Assembly (NCBI GenBank): GCA_025450395.1
Contig: JANWHK010000079.1
Coordinates: forward strand, 1-32,526
Reading direction: 5' to 3'
Source: Bacteroidia bacterium
Lineage (GTDB): Bacteria > Bacteroidota > Bacteroidia > NS11-12g > UBA955
DNA length: 32,526 nt
Shown here: piece after piece, positions 18,455-27,097 of the stretch
Layout of the letters: each line of letters opens with the position of its first letter
How positions within the stretch are numbered: position 1 is the stretch's first letter
Notes under the pieces: model-generated
What the model was told of the DNA's origin: nothing
What the model saw: only the letters and a program-made list of their open reading frames with translations
Databases searched by the model: none
Position numbers and translations under genes: made by a program

Positions 18455-21400
18455 TTAACGATCCAGGTTACCGTAATCCAGTTTTTTCTTCCTGAGCCAA
18501 AGTATAAAACGCAGCACTAAAATGAAGAATGGTATGTACATGGCAATCTTTGGCATTTCAAAATAATCGAGTATGACAGCGGATTTGCGTTTTAGCCTTT
18601 CCGAGATCAGGTACATGCAAGGGATCAATAATAGTGTAAGTGCAGTGGCAAAGGATAGACCGAAAATCATGGTCCAGCTCAGGGGGCCGAAGAAGGCCAC
18701 GCTGTCGCCACCAAAGAAAATATTAGGGTTTAATTCGGTAAACAGGGTTTCAAAATTGATATTCAGGCCGACAGCCAGTGGTATCAATCCCAGGACGGCT
18801 GCCGCAGCTGTCAGTATAACAGGTGTCATACGTGTGCGTCCGGCTTCAAGTGTAGCTTCATAAAGACCCATGCCGCGTTCCCTCGAGTATTCGGCAAACT
18901 CAATCAGCAAGATACCGTTTCGCACGACTATACCGCCCAATGCGACAATACCGATTCCGGTCATGACAATACTCATATCCATCTTGAACACTGAAACACC
19001 TATCAAGACACCTACAATACTCAATAATATTTCTGTTAGTATGATGACAGGTTTGCCAAGCGAGTTAAAAAGTCCAACCAGGACCAGCATCATCAAGCCA
19101 ATCGCAGTCAGCATGGCATTGCCCAAAAAGTTCATGGTTTCTATCTGTTCTTCCTTGTCACCGGAAAACTTCACTTCTACGTTGCCCTTTGGCTTGAATT
19201 CTTTCATGACCTCTTCGACATGGGCAACCACTTCATTCGGATTGAATCCGTCCTTTACATCAGATGAGATGGTGATCACACGCTTGTCGTTTTTCCGCTT
19301 GATGCCCGCATATGTATAGTCGTATGTGATATCGCAAACAGCTGAAAGGGGTACACTCCTGACAACACCATTCATATTCATGTCGCGGTAAGTGATCTTT
19401 AAATTCCTCAGTGTCTCTATATCATCGCGCTGGTCTGCCTGGTAACGCAATTGTATCGGGTATTCATCATCCACATCCCTGAATTTTGAAGCCTCGATGC
19501 CATAAACAGCACCTCTTATCTCCATGGCCAATTGTGAAGTTGACAGGCCTTCACGAAGCGCCCTTTCCCTATCAATATTAAATATGATCTCGGGTTTATT
19601 GCTGACAAAATCTGATTTTAACCCTGAAACACCCTCTATCTTTGAGTTGATCAGGAACTTTTTCAGGTTATCCGCGTTCATCACGAGTTCATCAAAATCT
19701 TCACCTATGATTTCCATGCTGACGGGCTTAGGCGTAGGAGGGCCGCTTTGTTCCTTATTGACCACAATTTCTGCCGCTGGAATATCCCATTTCAGGCCTT
19801 GTAATTGCTGCAGGTATTTGGTGGTGGATTCTCCATGGCGCTCTTCAAATTTAACAAACGATATGGCTATTTTTCCCCTGTTCGGGTATGAGTTCTGGTC
19901 GCCATCGGAAGGATCGGTCACGCCAATGGTCACATTGCTGATCATGGATTCAACGACTTTGTTATTTTTTCCCAGGACACCGTAAACTTTTTCTTCCACC
20001 TTGCGCATGACATCGTTTGTCACCGAAGGGTTGGTGCCCTCGGGCAATTTGACATAGACATAAACATTGTTAGGATCACTACTTGGAAAAAATACAATCT
20101 TGGGGGTCCGGACCGCAAACATGAAAATGGAAAATATAAATAATAGCAGCATGAAGAATAATGGTCTCCATGGTTTGCGCAGACACCAGTCAAGTAATTG
20201 GGTGTAACGTTTCACGAAGGCTGGCCAAATTGTAAACTGCCAGGCCCTGATGGCTTTGTATAACAAGAGGCGGTTCAGTATCATGAAAAGGGCCAGGAAA
20301 ATAACAAAATTACCAATTCCCGGGCTGCCTCCCATGTAGGCAAAAAGCGCTATAACGCCATATAGTAAAAGTCTCAGGCGTGCTTTTTTGGTTAATTTTC
20401 CATATTCCTTGCTTTCTTCCGCATGGGTTTTCATAAAATCAACTGCGAATACCGGGTTGATGATATAGGCCACAAATAATGAGGCTAACAATGAAATGAT
20501 CAATGTGACGGGAAGGTAATACATGAATTTTCCGATGATACCAGACCAGAACGCAAGTGGGATAAATGGTACAAGAGTAGTAATGGTACCCGCCAATACA
20601 GGCATGAACACTTCCCCGACAGCCATTTTGGCTGCCGTCTTGATATCCCGTTTCCCATCATCGAAAAGCCGGTGTGTATTCTCAATGACCACAATGGCAT
20701 CATCCACCACGATACCCAATGCGAGGATAAACGAGAACAGCACTATCATGTTGAATGAAAAGCCGATGCCCGGCATGATCAGGAAGGCTATAAACATGGA
20801 AAGCGGAACGGATAATGCGACAAACAGGGCATTGTTGACACCCATGAAAAACAACAGGACAATGGTCACCAGAATAAAACCAATAATGATGGTATTGATC
20901 AGGTGGTGCAGTGTATCCTTGGTGTCATTGCTTTGATCACCACTTACCGTGATATCAAGTCCTGCAGGGAATTCCTTGGCTTTCATATCGGCAATGATCT
21001 TCTTGATCTTGTCGGAAGCAATAATGAGGTTTTCCCCCGAGCGCTTGATGACATTCAGCGTAATGACATTCTTGCCACTGGTGCTTGAATAGCTTTCCTG
21101 TTCTTTATAACTGTCAACGACCACTGCAATATCCTTGATAAATACTTTGGCTCCAACCTGTGAGGTGACGATAATATCACCTATTTCAGAAGGGGTCTTG
21201 AATTCACTCTTGATGCTCAGGGTCGGTTTCATGCCGTCCAGGCTGATATTACCACCGGACATTGAAATGTTTTCCTGGGCTATGGCGTGTTGAATGTCCC
21301 CAAGGGTCAGTTGGGCGGCTTGTAACTTATAAACGTCCACATTCACCTGTATTTCCCTGTCGAGCGCCCCGATGAGTTTCACCTCGTTCAGTTCTTTCAG

Positions 21401-21919
21401 CCCTTCCAGGCGGTCTTCCAGGCTCTCCGCATATTTTTTCAATTGGTTCAGGTCGTAATTACCTGCAACATTGATATACATGATGGGGAATTCAGAGAAA
21501 GCTATTTCCTTGATCATAGGTTCCTTGGTCAGCACATTGGGCAGGTCTCCCCTCGCTTCATCCACTGCATCCTTCACTTTCTGCTTTGCAACCTCCACCT
21601 TGACCTCCGTGCTGAATTCGACTACCATCACGGATACATCCTGCAAAGATGTACTCGTAAATTTTTTCACTCCTGCAATGGCTTTCAGACGCTTTTCTAT
21701 TGGTTTGGTGATGGTATTCTCGATATTGGTGGGTGAGTTTCCACCATTTATTGTTGTAATGATGAATGTAGGTACGGTAATATCCGGAAAATTTTCCTTT
21801 GGCAGTGCATTATAAGCCGCAATACCTGCAAACGAAATGAATATAGTAATTAAGTATATCGTCATCTTGTTGTCTATCGCCCAACTCGATGGCTTGAATT
21901 CTTTAAATTTATCTAACAT
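18455..21919 (-). CDS. Efflux RND transporter permease (AcrB/HAE-1-like family)
   Basis: 1154 aa; NALPKENFPDITVPTFIITT, GNSPTNIENTITKPIEKRLKAIAGVK, ILALGIVVDDAIVVIENTHR, GIVALGGIVVRNGILLIEFA. Confidence 0.95.
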   Translation of the reverse strand: MLDKFKEFKPSSWAIDNKMTIYLITIFISFAGIAAYNALPKENFPDITVPTFIITTINGGNSPTNIENTITKPIEKRLKAIAGVKKFTSTSLQDVSVMVVEFSTEVKVEVAKQKVKDAVDEARGDLPNVLTKEPMIKEIAFSEFPIMYINVAGNYDLNQLKKYAESLEDRLEGLKELNEVKLIGALDREIQVNVDVYKLQAAQLTLGDIQHAIAQENISMSGGNISLDGMKPTLSIKSEFKTPSEIGDIIVTSQVGAKVFIKDIAVVVDSYKEQESYSSTSGKNVITLNVIKRSGENLIIASDKIKKIIADMKAKEFPAGLDITVSGDQSNDTKDTLHHLINTIIIGFILVTIVLLFFMGVNNALFVALSVPLSMFIAFLIMPGIGFSFNMIVLFSFILALGIVVDDAIVVIENTHRLFDDGKRDIKTAAKMAVGEVFMPVLAGTITTLVPFIPLAFWSGIIGKFMYYLPVTLIISLLASLFVAYIINPVFAVDFMKTHAEESKEYGKLTKKARLRLLLYGVIALFAYMGGSPGIGNFVIFLALFMILNRLLLYKAIRAWQFTIWPAFVKRYTQLLDWCLRKPWRPLFFMLLLFIFSIFMFAVRTPKIVFFPSSDPNNVYVYVKLPEGTNPSVTNDVMRKVEEKVYGVLGKNNKVVESMISNVTIGVTDPSDGDQNSYPNRGKIAISFVKFEERHGESTTKYLQQLQGLKWDIPAAEIVVNKEQSGPPTPKPVSMEIIGEDFDELVMNADNLKKFLINSKIEGVSGLKSDFVSNKPEIIFNIDRERALREGLSTSQLAMEIRGAVYGIEASKFRDVDDEYPIQLRYQADQRDDIETLRNLKITYRDMNMNGVVRSVPLSAVCDITYDYTYAGIKRKNDKRVITISSDVKDGFNPNEVVAHVEEVMKEFKPKGNVEVKFSGDKEEQIETMNFLGNAMLTAIGLMMLVLVGLFNSLGKPVIILTEILLSIVGVLIGVSVFKMDMSIVMTGIGIVALGGIVVRNGILLIEFAEYSRERGMGLYEATLEAGRTRMTPVILTAAAAVLGLIPLAVGLNINFETLFTELNPNIFFGGDSVAFFGPLSWTMIFGLSFATALTLLLIPCMYLISERLKRKSAVILDYFEMPKIAMYIPFFILVLRFILWLRKKKLDYGNLDR

Positions 21920-21951
21920 GATCTGGAGGTTAAAATTGAATAGTTAAGTGC

Positions 21952-23079
21952 TTATTTTATTGTCAAGCTTATTTTATCTCCGTCGTTCACCAGGTCATAC
22001 CCTTCTGTGATCAGCAGGTCACCTTCCTTTAAACCTCCTGATATTTCAGCCATGCCATTGTATTCCTTGCTGATGGTGATTACCTTTTTAACAGCTATGC
22101 CATTTTCTGCCACCATCACAAAACTTTCGTGGGTGCCTTTCTGTATAAATTTGATTGGAACCACTACCTGTGGTTTTGCAGACTGGTAATCATTTATTTT
22201 CAGTTTGGCAACCATGTTCGGATGGTAATTCTTATTGTTGCTCAACAATACCTCTACACCGAAGGTACGGGTCAATGGATTGATTGCACGTGAAGCATAA
22301 TTCACCTTTCCGTTAATGGAATCCTTGATATCGGGGAACAGAACCTGCACTTCATTGCCGGTCTTGACCCTGGAAGAATAGCTCTCGGCTACATCCGCCT
22401 TGACTTTCAGGTTTGAGAAATTGACCACATTAATAGCACTCATGCCGGGCATCACCTGTTGGCCTATCTTGATGTTCACCGCATCCACTGTTCCACTGAT
22501 GGGTGAAATGATCTTGCTCATGCGAACCTGTTCCTGCAGCGTATTCATCTTTTTCTCAAGACTTTCCACAGTGTTTTTTGCCTGCAGGTATTGCATTTCA
22601 GTTCCCACTTTCTGTTTCCATAAATTCTCCTGTTTCCTGTACATGATCCTGGCCAGGTCCAGATTGGTCTGTAAATCCGATAATTGCTGGTGGACAGTGC
22701 TTGCATCAGTTTCCGCCAAAATCTGTCCTGTCCTGACTTCCTGCCCGACCTTTACATGTATCTTGGTGATCATTCCGGGCATCTGGGTTGAGAGGGATAC
22801 ATTTTCGTCAGCATCTACTCTTCCCTGCACCTCTATATAGGTCTTGAATGTGTTGAGTGATATTGGTGTTGCAGCAACATCCAGTTTTTCTTCCTTCTTT
22901 GAAGTATCCAGTTTCTCAATTTCTCCTTCCAGTTTTGCAATTTTGTCATTGACTGATTTTGCTTCTGCCTTGAGTGCCTCCAGCTCTTTCTTTTTTGTTG
23001 CCAGGGTGTCGGTTGTGCCGCTACCGCAAGCGTTTAAAAGTATGGCAGAAATAATGATGATGATAAAGTTCTTATGCAT
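21952..23079 (-). CDS. Efflux RND transporter periplasmic adaptor (MFP/HlyD family) lipoprotein
   Basis: Start MHKNFIIII preferred (23079) over the track start 23115. Lipobox AILLNACGSG; VDADENVSLSTQMPGMITKIHVKVGQEVRTGQILAETD; barrel and MP domains. Confidence 0.92.
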   Translation of the reverse strand: MHKNFIIIIISAILLNACGSGTTDTLATKKKELEALKAEAKSVNDKIAKLEGEIEKLDTSKKEEKLDVAATPISLNTFKTYIEVQGRVDADENVSLSTQMPGMITKIHVKVGQEVRTGQILAETDASTVHQQLSDLQTNLDLARIMYRKQENLWKQKVGTEMQYLQAKNTVESLEKKMNTLQEQVRMSKIISPISGTVDAVNIKIGQQVMPGMSAINVVNFSNLKVKADVAESYSSRVKTGNEVQVLFPDIKDSINGKVNYASRAINPLTRTFGVEVLLSNNKNYHPNMVAKLKINDYQSAKPQVVVPIKFIQKGTHESFVMVAENGIAVKKVITISKEYNGMAEISGGLKEGDLLITEGYDLVNDGDKISLTIK

Positions 23080-23133
23080 GTTTTTTGTTTTATTGATATG
23101 GGATATTTGGAACATTTTTTATTCAGTGTTTGA

Positions 23134-24507
23134 TTATAATTTAATATTCTGGCCTAATGCGATCTGGTAGTCAAGTTTGGCGACCAGCAGGTCGTATACG
23201 GCGCTCAGGTAATTGGTCTGGGTGGTTTTCAGGTCCTGGTTAGCAGTGATGAGTTCAAGGTTGCTGCCGACTCCCTCATTGTATTTGATGGTTGTTACAT
23301 TTAATATCCTGTTTGCCAGGTCGAGGTTTTCCTTTTGTTGTTCAACATATTCAATTGCGCGGAGATATTTTAGCCTTGTTTGCAATACTTCCAGCTTCAT
23401 ACCTTCTTCTGCGAACCTTATCGAGTTTTCTGTTTTTATCTGTTCTATCTTTGCTTTCTGGATTTTGGCATCATTGGCAAAACCTGAGAAGATGGGAATA
23501 TTGAGTTGCAGGGCCCAGAATGCGTTGCCGTACCATGTGCTGTAGTCAATGGTTTCGCCGAAATTGCTCTGCTGGTATGTAAAGGCTCCAGCCAGGCTGG
23601 GGTATTTACCATACTTGTAACGCCTTACATTGTATTGGTTCAGCACGTGTTGTTGTTTTAATATCTGGAAATCGGCACGTGTATCCATATTCAGTTCAGC
23701 GGAGGCGTCTGCGACTATGAATTTGGAGTTGATGTCATCAATATTATCGGTGAGCTTGATGGACTTATCCTGTGAAAGTCCCATTTTCAACTTGAGGAGT
23801 CCAAGTATGATGTTGTACTGATCATTAAGTTTTTGCCTGCTCACCTCTAAGTTGTTGAGTTGTAGCTGCATCCGGTCTACATCGAGAGATTCAGTGAAAC
23901 CCTCTTTGTTAAGTGCTTTTACCTGGCTAAAAGTGTTGTTCAGGGAATTGTAACTTGAATTCAGCAGGTTGATATTTTCCTTGGTTATCAGGGCCAGGAA
24001 ATAGGTCTTGGCAATGTCAATTTTTACATCTGCTTCGGTTTTGGTGGCTATTCTTTTTGAAAGGCCGGTAAATTCTTTTGCGGCTTTGAGTCCAAGTAAA
24101 TATGTGCCATCGAGTATCAGCCATGACAAGTTAAGGGATGATTGTGTGGTATATGTATTACCAACCCTGATGGGTGTAGCCACACCGTTTACGGGGAATA
24201 CAAAGACCGGCTTTTGTATGGCGTCCTGGAATTGCACCAGGCCTCTCACTTGCGGGATGCCTATGGATTTTACCTCCTTTACGGTTTGGTCTGCAATGAC
24301 CACATCCGCGTAGGCGTTTTTGAGCTGAACACTGTTTGCTACAGAGAATTCAAGCGCCTGCAATAACGAAAATGACATGGTATCCTTATCATGTGTCTGG
24401 CCTTTCAGGGAAGTGGAAACAATAAGGGTGAACAATAAAATGAATTGATATATATTCATGGGATTCTGGTTTTTAAATATGCTGTTAAAAGATGCGTGTA
24501 CTTTCAT
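23134..24507 (-). CDS. TolC-family outer membrane efflux protein
   Basis: MSFSLLQALEFSVANSVQLKNAYADV and LNLSWLILDG, repeated helical hairpin, LITANQDLKTTQTNYLSAVYDLLVAKLDYQIALG. A downstream start (MNIYQF, 24459) is equally plausible. Confidence 0.9.
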   Translation of the reverse strand: MKVHASFNSIFKNQNPMNIYQFILLFTLIVSTSLKGQTHDKDTMSFSLLQALEFSVANSVQLKNAYADVVIADQTVKEVKSIGIPQVRGLVQFQDAIQKPVFVFPVNGVATPIRVGNTYTTQSSLNLSWLILDGTYLLGLKAAKEFTGLSKRIATKTEADVKIDIAKTYFLALITKENINLLNSSYNSLNNTFSQVKALNKEGFTESLDVDRMQLQLNNLEVSRQKLNDQYNIILGLLKLKMGLSQDKSIKLTDNIDDINSKFIVADASAELNMDTRADFQILKQQHVLNQYNVRRYKYGKYPSLAGAFTYQQSNFGETIDYSTWYGNAFWALQLNIPIFSGFANDAKIQKAKIEQIKTENSIRFAEEGMKLEVLQTRLKYLRAIEYVEQQKENLDLANRILNVTTIKYNEGVGSNLELITANQDLKTTQTNYLSAVYDLLVAKLDYQIALGQNIKL

Positions 24508-25118
24508 ATATTGGGTTTAATGTCAAGTGTTTTGTTTTTCCGTATATAGTCAATGCCTTCCGGTGTGCAGATAGCCGACAGGTGGTAATTTACAAGGTAA
24601 GCGTATTTTTCCCTGAAAGGAAAACTATTTAAAATGGCCATTTCACTGCTCAGGCAGTGTTCGATAGAGGCCATATAAAAACCTGCGGTCAGATCCACAT
24701 TGAGATTCTTTTTGTATAAATTTTGTGCAATGCCAAGGTTCAGGTTGTCGATAATCTGTTTCTGCATCTGGGTCTCCCTGTGTTGTGTGAAGACCTGGAA
24801 ACTTTCAGGGTGGAATTTTTTCAGGTCAAACAGCAGTCCCGGGTTTAACTCCTTGTGCAGGTTGATCATCATTTCCGCTATTTTCAAGATCTGTTTAATG
24901 GCATTTTCCTCCGACTGGCATACGTTCAGGCATACAGAATCCATGGATTGAAGGTGCAATTCAATGGTTTTTTTAACCAAGTCATCTTTATCAGTGACAT
25001 ACTGATATAGCGTTTTCTTGGACATGCTTAACTCCCGGGCAACATCATCCATTGTAATACTTTTTATGCCGTAACGCATAAACATTCTTTCTGTTGTGTT
25101 GCAAATTTTATCTATCAT
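24504..25118 (-). CDS. TetR/AcrR family transcriptional regulator
   Basis: Start MIDKICNTTERMFMRYGIKSITMDDVARELSMSKKTLYQYVTDKDDLVKKTIE chosen at 25118 (canonical TetR N-terminus); the track start 25220 reads through the promoter. ORF overlaps the tolC ORF start (ATGA). Confidence 0.92.
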   Translation of the reverse strand: MIDKICNTTERMFMRYGIKSITMDDVARELSMSKKTLYQYVTDKDDLVKKTIELHLQSMDSVCLNVCQSEENAIKQILKIAEMMINLHKELNPGLLFDLKKFHPESFQVFTQHRETQMQKQIIDNLNLGIAQNLYKKNLNVDLTAGFYMASIEHCLSSEMAILNSFPFREKYAYLVNYHLSAICTPEGIDYIRKNKTLDIKPNI

Positions 25119-25149
25119 TTCCCTAAAAACGGCAGCGAAATAACAAAAT

Positions 25150-25192
25150 AAACTTTGGAAACAAAAATAATTTACAAAGTTTCCGGCCCAAA
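25150..25192 (-). promoter_or_regulatory. tetR-efflux operon promoter with overlapping inverted-repeat operator candidate
   Basis: Minus strand TTTG-N19-TATTTTTG (25189..25192 and 25162..25169); inverted half-sites AAACTTTG (25150..25157) and CAAAGTTT (25175..25182) flank the -7 element. Confidence 0.75.
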
Positions 25193-25245
25193 TGGATGAA
25201 AGTCTCAATTTTTCGGACAAAATAAACCTTCTATATGATTAAAAT

Positions 25246-25262
25246 ATTAACTATCAGTTAAT
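25246..25262. repeat. Perfect short palindrome ATTAACT-atc-AGTTAAT
   Basis: 7-bp perfect arms with a 3-nt centre, in the divergent tetR/apaG intergenic region. Confidence 0.6.
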
Positions 25263-25362
25263 TTACTTTTAGTGAATAAAAGATGACATATTAAAAATGG
25301 ATTAGTTGGTATTTATTGCTGTTTTTATTCTATAATTGCCCGGACAATATAAAGTAGAGAAA

Positions 25363-25749
25363 ATGAGCCTGCCTATCACGCAAAAAATCAACGTGTATGT
25401 GAAAACTTCTTTTAGCGAGCTGCAAAGCAATGTTGAACTCAATGAATATTTTTTTACCTATCATGTCATCATTGAGAATTTAAGCAATGAAACTGTACAA
25501 TTGTTGTCCCGCAAATGGCAGATAACAGACAGCAATGGTGAGAACAGGTTTGTGGAAGGTGAGGGTGTTGTTGGTGAGCAGCCCGTCATTGAAGCTGACC
25601 AGCAATATGAATATTATTCCGGCTGCCTCTTAAAGACAGGTTTTGGCAAAATGAGGGGATCTTATGTATTTCTCCGCGTGGACGATAATTACCGCTTCGA
25701 GGTGGAGATTCCTGAGTTTCACATGATTTTGCCTTGGGTGTTGAATTGA
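25363..25749 (+). CDS. apaG: ApaG domain protein
   Basis: Start MSLPITQKINVYVKTSF preferred (25363). FFTYHVIIENLSNETVQLLSRKWQITDSNGENRFVEGEGVVGEQPVI...YYSGCLLKTGFGKMRGSYVF is diagnostic of ApaG. Confidence 0.95.
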   Translation: MSLPITQKINVYVKTSFSELQSNVELNEYFFTYHVIIENLSNETVQLLSRKWQITDSNGENRFVEGEGVVGEQPVIEADQQYEYYSGCLLKTGFGKMRGSYVFLRVDDNYRFEVEIPEFHMILPWVLN

Positions 25750-25802
25750 GAGCCGGTGATCAGTAATCAGTAATCAGTGATCAGTGATCAGTAATCGGTG
25801 AG
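25749..25802. repeat. Heptamer tandem repeat array (CRGTRAT, 7 units) preceded by AGAGCCGGT
   Basis: cggtgat|cagtaat|cagtaat|cagtgat|cagtgat|cagtaat|cggtgag at 25754..25802; starts immediately at the apaG stop codon. Confidence 0.9.
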
Positions 25803-25821
25803 GAAGTTCAGTAAACTTTAG

Positions 25822-26688
25822 TTAGTATTTGGGAAATGCCAGCAATCCGCCGGTGTGTATCAACAGTACTTTGTCATTATCCCTGAAGAATTTCTTCAGG
25901 TAAAGATCCCTCACAGCCATCATCATCTTGGCGGTATAAACAGGTTCAAGGTGAATATTCGTTTCAAGTGAAAAGTCCTTGATGAACAGCATCATTTCAT
26001 CATCCATTTTAGCATATTTGCCCCTGTGATATTCGTGAAACACATGCCAGTACCCTTGTGGATACCTGCTAAGCCTTTTGTCAAGGGAATGGTTATTTTT
26101 CAGGGAACTGATGCCTATGACTTTTGTGTCGAGGCCTTTTTCAACCACTGCTTTTACAATTCCTTCCATCGTAGTTCCTGTTCCTAAAGCCAGCACTATA
26201 TAGTCATATTCTTTTACCAGTTCATCAAGTATCTCAGCACATCCTTCAAGGGCCAGCGGATGATCTCCTCCTTCATCCAGGAATACGGCGCCGGGATGAT
26301 GCCGGGCATAGGTCTCAAAAAGCTTGTGTTTATCGCGGTAAGCATCCCTGCTCACATGTTTCAGGGTCATCCTGTTGTCGATACATATATTTTCGTAGAT
26401 GTTGAACTCCCGATCTTCGTCGCCTCTCACGAAGCCATAAGTCGGAATATGAAAATGATTGCCTGCAAATGCGGTAGCGACCAAATGGTTGCTGTAAGCA
26501 CCGCCAAATGTCACAATAGGGCCTTTTCCGTTCTTTTGTACATCGGTAATGAAATACTTGAGCTTGCGCCATTTGTTCCCCGACACAATCGGGTGTATCT
26601 GGTCATCCCTGAGGATGTCTATATGCCTGTTGAAATCAAAGAAGGAACAGGTCAGTTGCTCGGTATGACTGGGTTTGAAGGGTAGCAA
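25822..26688 (-). CDS. PLP-dependent ACC deaminase / D-cysteine desulfhydrase family protein
   Basis: HPIVSGNKWRKLKYFI (PLP lysine), VTFGGAYSNHLVATAFAG, DEGGDHPLALEGCAEI, LALGTGTTMEGIV, HTGGLLAFPKY. Confidence 0.88.
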   Translation of the reverse strand: MLPFKPSHTEQLTCSFFDFNRHIDILRDDQIHPIVSGNKWRKLKYFITDVQKNGKGPIVTFGGAYSNHLVATAFAGNHFHIPTYGFVRGDEDREFNIYENICIDNRMTLKHVSRDAYRDKHKLFETYARHHPGAVFLDEGGDHPLALEGCAEILDELVKEYDYIVLALGTGTTMEGIVKAVVEKGLDTKVIGISSLKNNHSLDKRLSRYPQGYWHVFHEYHRGKYAKMDDEMMLFIKDFSLETNIHLEPVYTAKMMMAVRDLYLKKFFRDNDKVLLIHTGGLLAFPKY

Positions 26689-26728
26689 AAATCTTTAGCA
26701 AATTAAGTGAAAAACATCATACAATTCT

Positions 26729-26736
26729 TACATTTG
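26729..26736 (+). promoter_or_regulatory. Candidate -7 element (TACATTTG) upstream of the DUF4286 gene
   Basis: Exact TAnnTTTG match directly abutting the heptamer array at 26737. No clear -33 TTTG. Confidence 0.45.
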
Positions 26737-26771
26737 CAAATTCATAACCCATATCTCATAATTCATAATTC
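26737..26771. repeat. Heptamer tandem repeat array (5 x 7 bp) in the leader of the DUF4286 gene
   Basis: caaattc|ataaccc|atatctc|ataattc|ataattc; reverse complement resembles the namZ-upstream array. Confidence 0.75.
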
Positions 26772-26777
26772 CTTCAA

Positions 26778-27083
26778 ATGATCATATATAACGTCACATG
26801 CAATATTCCCGAAACCATGGAAGATGAATGGTTGCACTGGATGAAGCACGAGCACATTCCGGAAGTGATAGCAACCGAAAAATTCACGGGTTTCAAGATA
26901 CTGAAACTATTGACAGTGGTGGATGATAATGAAGGAGTGAATTACGCAGTGCAGTATTTCTGTCAGACTTTAGAAGATTATGAAGATTACGCAGAAAACT
27001 TCGCTCCTGCCCTGAAGGCAAAGACCTATAAAAGGTATGGCGACCGGGTTCTCGCGTTCAGGACGTTATTGGAGGAGGTTTGA
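26778..27083 (+). CDS. DUF4286 family protein
   Basis: MIIYNVTCNIPETMEDEWLHWMKHEHIPEVIATEKFTGFKILKLL matches the compact DUF4286 pattern as recalled. Confidence 0.8.
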   Translation: MIIYNVTCNIPETMEDEWLHWMKHEHIPEVIATEKFTGFKILKLLTVVDDNEGVNYAVQYFCQTLEDYEDYAENFAPALKAKTYKRYGDRVLAFRTLLEEV

Positions 27084-27097
27084 TTCTCTACTGATTG

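Noticed and set aside
25119-25220. Extended N-terminus of the TetR ORF (start at 25220)
   Set aside because: The extension reads through a strong -33/-7 promoter and operator; the canonical TetR start is MIDKICNTTERMF at 25118.
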